In this document: one piece after another, positions 14,101 to 25,318 of the stretch
Position numbering within the stretch: the first letter of the stretch is position 1
Layout of the letters: every line of letters starts with the position of its first letter
Assembly (NCBI GenBank): GCA_029204225.1
Contig: CM055102.1
Coordinates: forward strand, 27,754,922 to 27,818,921
Direction: 5' to 3'
Length of the DNA: 64,000 bases
Source of the DNA: Diphasiastrum complanatum
Taxonomy: Eukaryota; Streptophyta; Lycopodiopsida; Lycopodiales; Lycopodiaceae
Position numbers and translations under genes: made by a program
Notes under the pieces: generated by a model
The model's input: the letters and a program-made list of their open reading frames with translations, nothing else
The model's database searches: none
What the model was told of the DNA's origin: nothing

Positions 14101-15663
14101 CAATGTATCCTCACATGCGCACATGGGGACTCCAACATGGGTGGGCCAAACCCACAAGCCGACCTTGTTATAAGTCATTGAATGGGGGACGCTTTTCAAG
14201 CGATGTTTTATTTTTTGTTAGTTTTGTATATACAATATATTTACATTTCTCCAACAAACACAATAATTCTTTTTAAAACCTCATATTAAACTATAAAGTA
14301 CCAATATGTATGTATCACGATTTCTTGTAGATTCTTCTACAAATAAAAATGCAATAGACTATTTATTACCATTATTACACTCTGTAAAACCTTTAAATAC
14401 ATGATCAAGACCATGATAGTATGATGAATTTGAGCATAGATATGCTTCCCTAAAAGTGTATTACAAATGGTCCCATAGTGAAGCTAAATAAGAGTGTTAA
14501 TTGTGAAATGGAGAGCAAAGCTTGATTCTTGGTTTGCGTGTGGAAAAGGGACATCAAGAGCTTATGCTAAAAAATTATGTGGTTGTTGGTTTCGACCTAT
14601 TTTTGGATGCTTGTAAATAGTTGTCCTTTGTTCATACTTATCAGCCTTGGCCTCTCTACACGGTGTGCCTATTAAAACTAAAAAAAGAAGATGTGGCTTG
14701 CACTTTATAATTTGATCTACACAAATTTACACTAATGAGTTTCTCTAATAGAAAATATTGAAAGAAAGAAGTTAATTGTCATCTAAATTCTTAATTTTTC
14801 TTAAGATGCTTAATGCGCTAGCATCTAATTCACTATGTATAATAAATACATCCCAAGTAAGGCCTATATGCAGTCTCAATTATGACTAGCAAAAAAGGTG
14901 CTTGAGGCTCTGGAAGTCATAGAAATCAAAATTGAGCTTGCACCTTAATGAACACAATATCATCTTTTATCCAACCAAATCCACTATGGTGAACTTTGTT
15001 TACACTCTTTCATGTTTTCAATTTATACAATTAACCGATTACTGGAATCTAGCGTTGCACATAGATCAACTAAGAATCTCACATTATGTAGAGATTGGTC
15101 CATTTTCAACACATGTGGAAAAAATGTATGGCCAACTTGTCTTATTTTCCTTGATATATCTATACAAAACATGTATTTAGTGTCAATTAATAGGTTGTCA
15201 CTTTCAAAGTCTAACAATCAATATTTTCAAATGCAATGTGAAAACATCATTGAAATTTTTTATCATCATGAGTCCACAATATTACGACATTTGAATCTAT
15301 ACTATAGAAAATGCATATTTATCTATAAACTTGAAACTTATTGAGCTCAGAATATAAAATGATTTGTCTTTACATCTTTAAACTACCCACATGACCACTC
15401 CAACATATGATTCTAGCGATTGGACAATTTCTATTGGCAAATGCACCTTTTGGAATCAAAAGTCATTTCAAACTTAGGACCCATAGAATTATCATCTAAA
15501 TCATGTGTTGGAACAAAGCCAACCTTTGGAATCTAGAAAGAGGAGGACATATAAAATATCATTATGCCCTTATCTATATATCAAAATCTTGTCTATAATT
15601 CATGATGATTTGGATGATGCATTATAGATGCTCCCATTACAAAACACACATGCACATGCACAT

Positions 15664-15664
<1 letters not shown>
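14101..15664. other. No gene recognised
   Basis: No motif-bearing frame on either strand. The overlapping frames at 14932-15344 are A+T-rich and give no recognisable protein. Confidence 0.5.

Positions 15665-15710
<46 letters not shown>
15665..15710. repeat. (CA)n microsatellite
   Basis: About 23 CA units, preceded by a short CACATG-type imperfect run at about 15648-15664. Confidence 0.95.
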
Positions 15711-15711
<1 letters not shown>

Positions 15712-16041
15712 TTACTTTTTGTAAACTATTTTCATAGAAATCCACTAGACTCAATTATTGATTTACAAATCTACAATTATAATCAAGTGGAGGCACATAA
15801 GTGTTGAATGACAAAATGATGATGTGATCTCTGTTGATATGGATACGTTGGATAGTGGACTTAGCTTAGTGGAAGATTAACATACCAACTGATGTAGTGT
15901 TATTATGGATGGATGTATAAATATACAAGTAATTCAAATAAACAACACAACATTGAAGTTTTAAGAAGTCTGTATTAATGAAAAAAGAACACACTTTTGT
16001 TTTGTTTTGTTTTAATCAATAGTAAAAAATAATCTGTTTGG

Positions 16042-16850
16042 TTGTCCAAAACGATTACCAATAATTCTGAGCCGCTAGCTCTGATTGAACAAAGACTATG
16101 CAGAAAGCTTACTCAAAAGGGTCTAACCACTTGGGAACATACCATGAATTCCATTTACGTTCTGAGCCTATCCCGTCTCAAAGAAGAGCTAGGGCTTTCT
16201 TCCCGCGAAACCAATTTTCTCTCCTTTGCTTTTTCCCATGGTGATCTTGGACAACTTTCTACTTCTTCCCCTTTTGACTGTAATAATAAATGGTTATTTA
16301 AAACCCTTGATAAGACTGAGAAGATATCCTATTCCTCTGTCTTTGCTGCCACTAAGGAGCCCAATTTCACTTTCTCTTGGTACAATTTTAAATGAAATCT
16401 CTCTGATTCCCCCTCCCGTTGGAAAAAAAGATTTCGTCTCACTCACAAGATTAAAACTAGTAAGCTTAGAATCTTTTCTCTTAGGATTCTTCAGCTCTCT
16501 CTTCCTATCCGAGCCAACGATAAAGGTGACGTCTCACATGTATGCTCCAAATGCAAAACATTAGATGAGGATGTGATTCACCTGTTCTTTTTTTGTTATG
16601 CTCTTCTTTGAAAATCTGTTGCTGACCTTTTCATTGGTTGTTTTCAAGTCAGATTTTAGAAGATTCAGCCATACAGACCTATTGCTATGGTTAATTCTTA
16701 TTGGCAATGCATTAGAGGTATTACTCTTTGGAACATTTGGTTGGATAGGAATTGTAGGGAATTTGGGAACGATGATTTTATCATCTCCCCCCTACTCATA
16801 TTCAAAGAAGCTGATAGACTTATGCTACTCTGATGTTTAACTTTAGTGAT
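16042..16850 (+). pseudogene. LINE (non-LTR retrotransposon) 3' fragment with reverse-transcriptase zinc-binding domain
   Basis: In one frame from about 16429 the translation contains CSKCKTLDEDVIHLFFFC, the Cys-x2-Cys...His-x4-Cys pattern of the zinc-binding domain that follows plant LINE reverse transcriptase (zf-RVT). In the next frame LWNIWLDRN matches the conserved segment that usually follows. The part before it (16042-16395) is open but less certain. In-frame TGA near 16609 and TAG near 16660 plus a frame change make it a pseudogene. The polymerase itself is absent. The 330 bases before 16042 show nothing. Confidence 0.72.
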
Positions 16851-17214
16851 AGAAATCACAGTCATTCTAGATTACGTAGCCAAACATTTAAATGGAAATT
16901 AGAGCTTAAAACTCTTTACAAAGGACCCAAATCATTCGTTGCCCACTTATGAAAACAATTTTCTTCACTCAATCTATAAAGATAAAAATTACCTTTATAA
17001 TTAACATTGTTTACTTAAATTTTGCAACTCTCTTGAGCTTCCAACCTGCTGTGTTCCAAACCTTGTCCATTCTCTTCATTGCTTAGTAGAAAAAGTAAGT
17101 ATATATTCCATGCTTGTTTGGAAAAATTTGTTGGTAGCACCAAGTATGTATTTCTTTCAAATAATAACATGTTTATGAATTTTCCTATTTGCCAAGCCAC
17201 AAATGTTCTCACCA

Positions 17215-17450
17215 CTAGTCGCGTATTGGCTAGGCTTGAATCGACTTGATGTGTTTATTCAAATCGAAGTCAACTCGAATTAAATGAAATGTGTATATTG
17301 GTTGAGTTGATGGTCTACTCAAATATCAGGTCAAGTCAATACTCGAAGTCAATCCTCGACATTGTTGAGTCAATAATTGACTCGAATATTGCTGTGTTGT
17401 GTCAAGTCGAGGGTTGATTCAAACATAGTCGGTGAAGTTTGAGAGTCGCG
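17215..17450. repeat. Degenerate TCGA-GTCAA-rich repeat
   Basis: The motifs TCGA, GACTCGAAT, AAGTCGA and GAGTCAA recur irregularly about every 15-30 bases on both strands. The same core word (TCGAGTC) builds the clearer array at 44214-44760, so the two may share an origin. Confidence 0.45.
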
Positions 17451-17620
17451 ACTCTGTTTATTATATTTTTATGTTTAGTTAAAAAATGTAAGTTTGTAAA
17501 CTATTTTGAATAATAATGTATATTCCTACAAGCTTTCAAACTCTGACTATCTTTTGATAGACTTGTTAGAGGTAGAATAAGGAAGGTCCTTTGAGGATCC
17601 AATTGATGGAGTGAAATTAA

Positions 17621-17760
17621 ACTCCAACATTATCCCTTAAGCTCATTTCAGCGATTCAATAAGATTCAAAATATTCAATATTTGAACATGTTTTCTTTTG
17701 TTGAAGGCCTTAGTGAAAATGCCAACAACTATATATTTTGTACAATAGTATACTAAGCCT
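17621..17760 (-). pseudogene. 3' end of a minus-strand copia element (pol C-terminus, polypurine tract, LTR start)
   Basis: On the minus strand about 17760-17650 encodes a stretch with IFTKAFNKRK, resembling the closing D-IFTK motif of copia RNase H. It is followed by AAGGGATAA, a plausible polypurine tract, and then by TGTTGGAG at 17629 running to lower coordinates, a common copia LTR start. The other LTR end is not definable, so this is a remnant. Confidence 0.42.
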
Positions 17761-17997
17761 ATTTGGTTGGCAAATACTTTTTCTTTCACAAAAGAAAACT
17801 AGATCTCAATTCATGATAACTGAATGCAATAGGACTCTTGGATTGAATTTAGTATAAAGTTTATACTATAAACACAAAGTCTACACAGATCTAAGAGGAG
17901 CACAAATCAATAGTGCCAGCTATGACAACCAATCATGCACTCTATCTCACTCTCACTCCGACCCATCTACTTGGTGTTATTGTAGTGTATGTATGTA

Positions 17998-18541
<544 letters not shown>

Positions 18542-18583
<42 letters not shown>

Positions 18584-18587
18584 TGTT
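18542..18587. repeat. (GT)n microsatellite
   Basis: About 20 GT units with one TATG interruption. Confidence 0.95.
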
Positions 18588-19535
18588 TGAACCTAACAAA
18601 TCTAAACAAAATTGCACATTATCACCACAATACCAAGCATACGAATCTTAAAGTAAATCAAATTTGTATAGAGTCATCATAGTCAAAGATATCATATTGA
18701 CCAAACCTAACAACCAACAAAAGCTCCGAGTTGAGGAGAATATCCTCACCTGCATCCATCCACAACAACAACCGTGTTAGAACAGGGACATTATCGTGGG
18801 AACTATAGTTGTCTACACATATTCTCAATTGTTATCCATGTCGCAACAAGTAGTCATTGCCAAGTTAGGTGACTCTAATTTTGTCCATATCATGACCAAA
18901 AAGTCGAACATTGTTTCAGCTCTACTCAAAGTTACAAAATTATAAGTTAACAATGTATAATCAGTGCTTGAAAGTCAACAATTACATAAGTACGACTAAA
19001 GTAGACAATTACATCCATACTAGTAGAGCTAAAAACTATTTGCCATGTCCCTTTATATAATGCTTATCGGAACACCATCCCTTATTCTAAGTAAAAACTT
19101 AGAGAAATATTTATTGCGCTGGCAATTTCAAATTGTCAGGGCATTACCGTCCACAAATAAGTATATATAGACTTTAATAGATAGGTCTAATCCAAGTCAT
19201 ATAACTAAACCCATCATACCATTTATATTAGAAATAGTCGAAGTGTAACCAAATGTTTCAACAAAAAGCAGTACACTTCAAAGAGAATCTCGTTAATAAA
19301 AGTTAAACATCAACGAGTAGTAAATTCATGATCATTTCATGGCACTTCAAATCCTCATACCCGTTAGTAGTGACAACCATATTGAGGGGATTAGAAGAAC
19401 GTTCACACAAATATTTTCATTGTTAACATTAAGAGTGTTGTACGAAGTCTGATCAAAAGAACTCAAGACATTTTGTTCATTGTGATCATAGTGACCGAAA
19501 CAATCTAGTAAATCATGAGAGCATTTCTTAATTAG

Positions 19536-19537
<2 letters not shown>
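18588..19537. other. No gene recognised
   Basis: Mixed-composition DNA without a motif-bearing frame on either strand. Confidence 0.5.
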
Positions 19538-19584
<47 letters not shown>

Positions 19585-19599
19585 TATGTATGTATATAG

Positions 19600-19639
<40 letters not shown>

Positions 19640-19710
19640 CTATATGTGTGTGTGTTTATGTATGTATGTATGTATGTATGTATGCATACACACACACACA
19701 CACACACACA
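19538..19710. repeat. (TG)n-(AC)n-(TATG)n-(CA)n compound microsatellite
   Basis: TG repeats at 19538-19581 face AC repeats at 19601-19636. TG repeats, TATG tetranucleotides (about 19660-19684) and CA repeats (19687-19710) follow. Facing TG and CA blocks make foldable hairpins. Confidence 0.95.
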
Positions 19711-20272
19711 AAAGTTGCTTGTCCCCATCGATGGCGGACAATGGGCGGCTGGCGGCCGACGATCTAGGTGGCAGCTTGTGGTCGAGACGTGTGGATGATG
19801 CTCTGAGCGGGCAATTCATGATTGAAGGCGGACATAATTAGATGCTGCCAAAATTTTGTCAGCCAATAGTCATTTGGGGGGTGGTGTTTTGGATGGTTTT
19901 GACATGCATCGATGTGAAGCTTCAAAACCTTGACATTTGTGCGGGTGTGTGCATTTAGGTGTGCATGTGCGCATGCGCGTGTGCGTGTGCGTGTGTGTGT
20001 TGGTACCCACAAAAAGTGTTTATATATTTTTGGAGGCTGTGTTTTTCTACCATTTTTTAAAAACCTATTTAGCTTTTCGTTTTGCAAATGGGTGACATTT
20101 TTTGTATATATGCCCGTCGTTGACCGATGACCGACTGATGATTTGGATGGTAGTGGTTTAGGAGGAAAGCCGATGGTTGGTGGCCGATGGTCGTGGCCGA
20201 TGTATGTGTGTGTATGTACGTGAGTGGATGTGTTTATGTATGTGTGTGTATTCGTGAGAGTGTGTATAACTG
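19711..20272 (+). repeat. Dispersed repeat rich in CGATGG/GTCGATG words
   Basis: It follows a CA microsatellite and contains GCCCGTCGTTGAC, TTTAGGAGGAAAG-CGATGG and CGATGTATGTGTGTGTATG at about 20112-20225. The same blocks in the same order occur at 44044-44205, also right after a CA microsatellite. It is G-rich for this window and has no coding frame that I recognise. Confidence 0.6.
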
Positions 20273-22503
20273 TCTTATGTATCTTAAGAAAGAGAAGCTT
20301 TATGCAAAAGAATCATAGTGCGAATTCTTCAAGAAGGAACTTCTTTACCTTGGTCATAAGATTACCTCCTTTGGGATCAAGATTGATGAAGAAAAGGTAA
20401 AGACGGTAGTGGAATGGCCAATTCCTAAAACGGTGTGTGAACTTAAGTCATTCTTAGGTTTCACTGTGTTTTTCCGTAGATTTGCAGAGGAGTACTCGAA
20501 GATTGTTGCGCCTCTCAACAATATGTTGAAAGGAGTGAAAAGCCGCAAAGGTAGGCCAAGTCCTCCTATTAGATGGAATGAGAAATTAGATGAGAGTTTT
20601 CGCAAACTCAAGCTTCTAATTGCCTCAGCTCCAGTTTTGAGAATAGCGGATTCAGATTTGCCATTCGTCATCAACACTGATGCGAGTGATACGACTATTG
20701 GAGCTGTTCTCTTATAGGAGGGTCAGCCCGTTGCCTTTGAGAGTAAAAAACTAACCGATGCTCAAGTAAGGTACACCACTCAGAAAAAAGAGCTTTTTGT
20801 TGTGATCCATGCTTTGAAATCATGGAGGCATTACCTGTACGTTAATAAATTCGTGGTTAATACAGATCATCAACCTTTAAAGTATTTATGTAATCAGAAT
20901 GATTTGTGAGGTTGTAAGGCCAGATGGGCAGAACTCATGCAAGAATTTGACTTTGAAGTGCGGTATATCAGGGGCTCATCTAATCAGGTGGTTGATGCAC
21001 TTAGTTGAATTGGTGAAGTGAACGAACTTTCCTTCATTGAGATCAGTAGGACTTTTATCTCTCCCTGAGAGGTCTTTATGAGAAGACCCACATTTTGGAC
21101 CAATCTAGAATAGGGTTCTGGCAGTTTCATCAAGCGGGACTTATGATCATGGTGATCAGTCTGGAGGGAAGGATATAAAGAGTACTGATGACTTCGCTAT
21201 CTGTAATGGACTTTTGTTCAGGAAAGGGAAGGCTTGGGTGCCTGATGTGGATGTTGTTAAGAATCAAATTCTTTATGAATGTCATGACTCACCATGCGCA
21301 GGACATCCTAGCATACATCGTACATTGGATTTAGTACGAAGGGATTTTTATTGGCCAAAACTCAAGCCCTTTGTAGAATCTTATGTGGTCAAGTGTGACC
21401 AATGCCAGTTGCATAAAGTTGAATGCCATAAGGCAGGCGGTTTGTTGCATCCACTGAATATCCCTGACAAGAGATGGGATAGTATTTCCATGGATTTTGT
21501 GGTTGGGCTACCGCGGATGAATAAACAACATGACGCAAATTGGCTATGTTTATTCCGGTAAAGACCACCACGAAGGCTTCTGATTTAGCTCATATATTTG
21601 TAGAGCATCTGTTTAGGCTTTACGAATTACCAAGTGATATTGTGAGCGATCGCGATCCGAAGTTCACTGGTCACTTTTGGTCAGCCGCATTCGCTAAACT
21701 AGAGATGACACTGAGCTTGGGTTCTTCTGATCATCCTGAGACGGATGGACAGACGGAAAGAACAAATCAGACGATGGAACAAATGCTTTGGGCATATGTT
21801 TCCAGATGGCAATCTGATTGGAAAAAGTACCTTCCATTGATCGAGTTTGCCTATAATAGTAGTAAGCATTCGGATACCGGTTATAGCCCGTTTATGCTTA
21901 TGTATGGTTTTGAGCCTAGGTCAAATATCGCGGTCGAGACTCGGATGATCAAGCTTTAGAAAGTAGCGGATTTTCTTCACGATATGCAAGAAATGCTACG
22001 AATTGCACGTGAAAATGTCCAGAGTGCCCAGGATAGGGACATACATTATGCAAATCTGAAAGATCACCAAGAGACTTCCAAGTGGGAGATTGGGTATATT
22101 TGAGAATCCCGAAGGATTCAAGTGTAATGCATATCGGCAAGCATTATAAGTTGTCCCCTAGATATAGAGGACCGTTTAAGATCTTGAAAAAGATCGGATC
22201 CTTAGCTTACCAATTGAAACTCCTGGAAGGATTGCAAGTGCATCCCGTATTTCACGTTAGTTGTCTCAAAAAGAGTCTACATGAAGAAGAGCATCTTGGA
22301 TCTGGAGATCAGTTGGACCTGTTGGATGAATCATCGGGTGTATCTCATCTTGAAGCCGAAAAGATCTTGGATACAAGAACTGAACGATTGAGAAATCGTA
22401 TAGTTACCGAGCAACTGGTTCGATGGAGGGGATGTACAGACGATGACGATTCCTGGGATCAAGAAGGAAGATTAAGGAGGATCTTTCCCAGTTTTAAGTT
22501 CTG
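20273..22503 (+). pseudogene. Ty3/gypsy chromovirus pol, 3' two thirds (RT end, RNase H, integrase, chromodomain)
   Basis: The frame starts within the reverse transcriptase thumb (LGHKITSFGIKIDEEKV), then RNase H (INTDASDTTIGAVL and NTDHQPLKYL). The integrase has its zinc finger (H/C pattern around CDQCQLHKV) and a catalytic core with all three acidic residues visible (MDFVVGLP, SDRDPKF, DGQTERTNQ). A chromodomain ends the protein at about 22340-22500 (VRWRGCTDDDDSWD), which classes it as a chromovirus that tethers integration to heterochromatin. Stops: TAG about 20316 and 20718, TGA about 20907 and 21006, TAG 21957. A frame change with a small deletion lies near 21540 and another near 22080. 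The 5' part, including the YxDD site, is missing. It is not functional. Confidence 0.95.
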
Positions 22504-22520
22504 AGGACAGAACTTGAATA

Positions 22521-22533
22521 AGGGGGGGAAGAA
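22521..22533 (+). other. Polypurine tract of the gypsy element
   Basis: AGGGGGGGAAGAA lies directly before the LTR start TGTCATG at 22534 and 18 bases after the pol stop codon, the normal position for the plus-strand primer. Confidence 0.75.
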
Positions 22534-23026
22534 TGTCATGCCCATGACTGGTCTAGGGTAGTGTGTCCACACTAGGGACCGGTAGACCAACAACCCGTAA
22601 GTTAATTGTGACTATAAGGGAATTGGGACCCTTATGTGTATGGTTATAATTAATGGTTGTAGGCCTAAACACATGGTGGTGGAGTTAATATAGGTCTATC
22701 AGTGAGTCATTAGGGAATTGGATGACGTGACCAGATAGGCTGCAGAGGTGTCCAGTGAGGTGTCACAATGCACTACTAGTGGTGCATGGCCCTTGCAGGG
22801 TATAAGTATACCTGCTGGGCTCTCACTAGTGTATGCTTGATCTGTGATGAGTAGCTACAGGCTGCTGGTGTGACTCCTCTTTCCATGAATCTGATTGATC
22901 CATAGCTTGGGGGCTAGATCTGTACGATCTAGGTTTGGTTGGGTTGGTTTAACCTCCACCGGTTCCCATGTGTTGTTGCTTTGTATGGTATGCTTAGACT
23001 AGAATCCTGTTGTGAGGACTTTATAT
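22534..23026 (+). repeat. 3' LTR of the gypsy chromovirus (left arm of a large palindrome)
   Basis: It begins TGTCATGCCCATGACTGG after the polypurine tract. Its 3' end is inferred at about 23021-23026 (GGACTTTATA) because the next bases (23027-23092) are the reverse complement of integrase coding sequence. An inverted, near full-length copy lies at 23461-23957. Confidence 0.82.
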
Positions 23027-23460
23027 TACTAAATCCAATGTACGATGTATGACAGGATGTCCTATGCATAGTCAGTCATGACACTCATAACGAATTTGAC
23101 TTTGAAGTGCGGTATACGCACTTAGTCGAATTGGTGAAGTGAATGGACTTTCCCTCACTGAGATCAGTACAGACTTTTATCTCTCCCTAAGAGGTCTTTA
23201 TGAGAAAGACCCACATTTTGGACCAATATGGAATAGGGTTCTAGCAGTTTCATCAAGCAGGACTGATGATCATAGTGATTAGTCTGGAGGGAAGGATATA
23301 AAGGGTACTGATGACTTCTCTATCTATAATGGACTTTCGTTCAGGAAAGGGAAGGTTTGTGTTCCTGATGTGGATGTTGTTAAGAATAAAATTCTTTATG
23401 AATGTCATGACTCACCATGCACAAGACATCCTGGCATACATCAGACATTGGATTTAGTAA
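23027..23460. pseudogene. Rearranged gypsy pol fragments between two inverted LTRs
   Basis: 23027-23092 is antisense to the integrase zinc-finger coding segment at about 21270-21335 (shared block GGACATCCT...ATTGGATTTAGTA, few mismatches). 23094-23460 is sense and matches about 20946-21335, but a stretch after GCGGTATA is deleted. The sense copy again ends at ATTGGATTTAGTA and joins the inverted LTR. LTR plus antisense piece is therefore mirrored by sense piece plus inverted LTR. Confidence 0.8.
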
Positions 23461-23957
23461 TATAAAGTCCTCACAACAGGATTCTAGTCTAAGCATACCA
23501 TACAAAGCAACAACACATGGGAACCGGTGGAGGTTAAACCAAGCCAACCAAACCTAGATCGTACGGATCTAGCCCCCAAGCTATGGATCAATCAGAGTCA
23601 TGGAAAGAGGAGTCACACCAACAACATGTAGCTACTCATCACAAATCAAGCATACACTAGTGAGAGCCCAACAGATATACTTATACCCTCCAAGGCCCAT
23701 GCAACACTAGTAGTGCAGTGTGACACCTCACTGGACACCTCTGTAGCGTATATGGGCCTTGTCATCCAGTTCCCTAATGACTCACTGATAGACCCATATT
23801 AACTCCACCACCATGTGTTTAGGCCTATTTTTTTATTAATTCTGACCATGTACACATAAGGGCCCCAATTCCCTTATAGTCACAATTAACTTACGGGTTG
23901 TTGGTCTACTGGTCCCTAGCGTGGACACGCTACTCGAGACCAGTCATGGGCATGACA
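23461..23957 (-). repeat. Inverted copy of the gypsy LTR (right arm of the palindrome)
   Basis: Reading the minus strand from 23957 gives TGTCATGCCCATGACTGGTCT and then the same order of blocks as 22534-23026, ending at GGACTTTATA. Scattered substitutions separate the two copies, so the duplication is not recent. Confidence 0.88.
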
Positions 23958-24634
23958 CATGTAGTCTTCTCCAACCAACCAACCTTTTGCCATCTTGACC
24001 ATGAGTGAACAATCCACTATCATCATAGAATCCTTTGAGTTGATCAAGAGATGTGAGATCCTACCTTGGATCTTCCCAAGAACCACGCTTTTGCCCTCTC
24101 CTCCACAAGACTCCCTCTTAATGATTGCATCATAAGAAGTAGAAACCTCTTGAATATTAGAAGCCATGAAAACTTAACATTAGTACCTTCAACATAAGGA
24201 TGATTGAAGACTCTCTTTTTTCAAACAAGAACTTCTACTCAATGATTTAGGTAATGACTCATATGATAATGATTCTCCCTCACTATCATTCACAGTGAAT
24301 CACTCAAAGTACATCCTATTTAGAACACTTTACATACTTCTCTTCCTCTTGACTTGTGACTATCTCTCTCACCGAGTCTCATGATAGAACCATTTGATCT
24401 ATTCTCTTTATGAACACATGTGACACCACTTATTGCACAAATGACTTTCTTGGAATCATAACAAAGAAATGTAGAAGAACTGACTCCTTCGTGAAATTGA
24501 AGATCCATAAAAATTGAACAATGTAATTTTTTATTTTGTCATATATTTTTTTGTATACATCAAACCACTTTTTCTATGATCTTTTCTATGAGTCACTTTT
24601 TCTATGAGACCCTTTCTTTTAATAATCTCCATTT
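23958..24634. other. No gene recognised; possible decayed minus-strand coding
   Basis: Minus-strand frames 24167-23960 and 24508-24320 have balanced composition but no motif I can name. The first runs into the inverted LTR. Around 24511-24634 the DNA resembles 25208-25318 (GAACAATGTAATT-TATT-TGTCATA), so the duplication of the gene end to the right extends into it. Confidence 0.4.
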
Positions 24635-24748
24635 TTATGGTGGAGGACACAGTATAATTGCAACTGGATATGAATTTTCGATAACAAGCTTAATTGTCTC
24701 ATGCCAAAAATGCATTATCTCCATTGGGGAGATCTTCGGACACTTGAA
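24635..24748 (-). pseudogene. Duplicate of the last exon of the H3-fusion gene
   Basis: The minus strand encodes a 37-residue stretch starting FKCPKISPMEIMHFW and ending at a TAA. It aligns with the terminal exon at 25474-25319 (FKCPKVSPMEIMYFW) over about 35 residues before diverging. An AG acceptor precedes both at the same point. The surrounding introns and exons are not duplicated recognisably, so this is a partial copy. Confidence 0.65.
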
Positions 24749-24769
24749 CTCCAGTGACCATTGCAATCA

Positions 24770-24843
24770 GATATCAAATCGATGCGCGCCCTTGTTGAAG
24801 TGCCTCCTACTAAAGTCATCCTCGCGCGCTTTTCCAATATCGG
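24770..24843. repeat. Palindromic motif, copy a
   Basis: ATATCAAATCGATGCGCGC at the left faces GCGCGCTTTTCCAATATCGG at the right, with a 35-bp centre containing CTTGTTGAAG. Arms and centre match copy g at 28159-28233 closely. It lies just upstream (minus strand) of the duplicated exon. Confidence 0.7.
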
Positions 24844-25318
24844 CTTTATTTTTTGTCTTCATTGCCTTGGCCCGTATTGTCCTTGTCTTGGCATATTTGG
24901 ATATGTTTAGAAAATGATTTGAGTGAAGCTTTGCCACAACAAATCTGAGTGAACTTATGCCGCATGTTTGGATTGGTTGTGACAAAAGTTCATTTAGATC
25001 ATCTTCTGAACTTATCCAAAAAAAACCATGGTAAAAGCAAGGCAGACCAAGGCTATGAAAAACAAATGTTTGATCATGAAGACGAGCTTTATGTCACTTA
25101 GAACATGAAATAAGAACCTCAAATGCAAACATGTTGGAATAACAATCAATATTGAAGATCTCAATTGGAGAGATCTTCTATCACATCCATCGAAATGGAA
25201 GAACATAGTATTTGAACAATGTAATTCTGTATTATGTCATAAAATATCATGTACACATCTTGATTGATAATATATGAACCACTCAACTTGAGTATCATTA
25301 TTCAAGTTGAGAGTCATT

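Noticed and set aside
23027-23083. Extending the gypsy LTR to the CATGACA at 23083, which mirrors its TGTCATG start
   Set aside because: The segment is antisense integrase sequence (compare about 21270-21335), so the apparent LTR end is a coincidence of the pol sequence.
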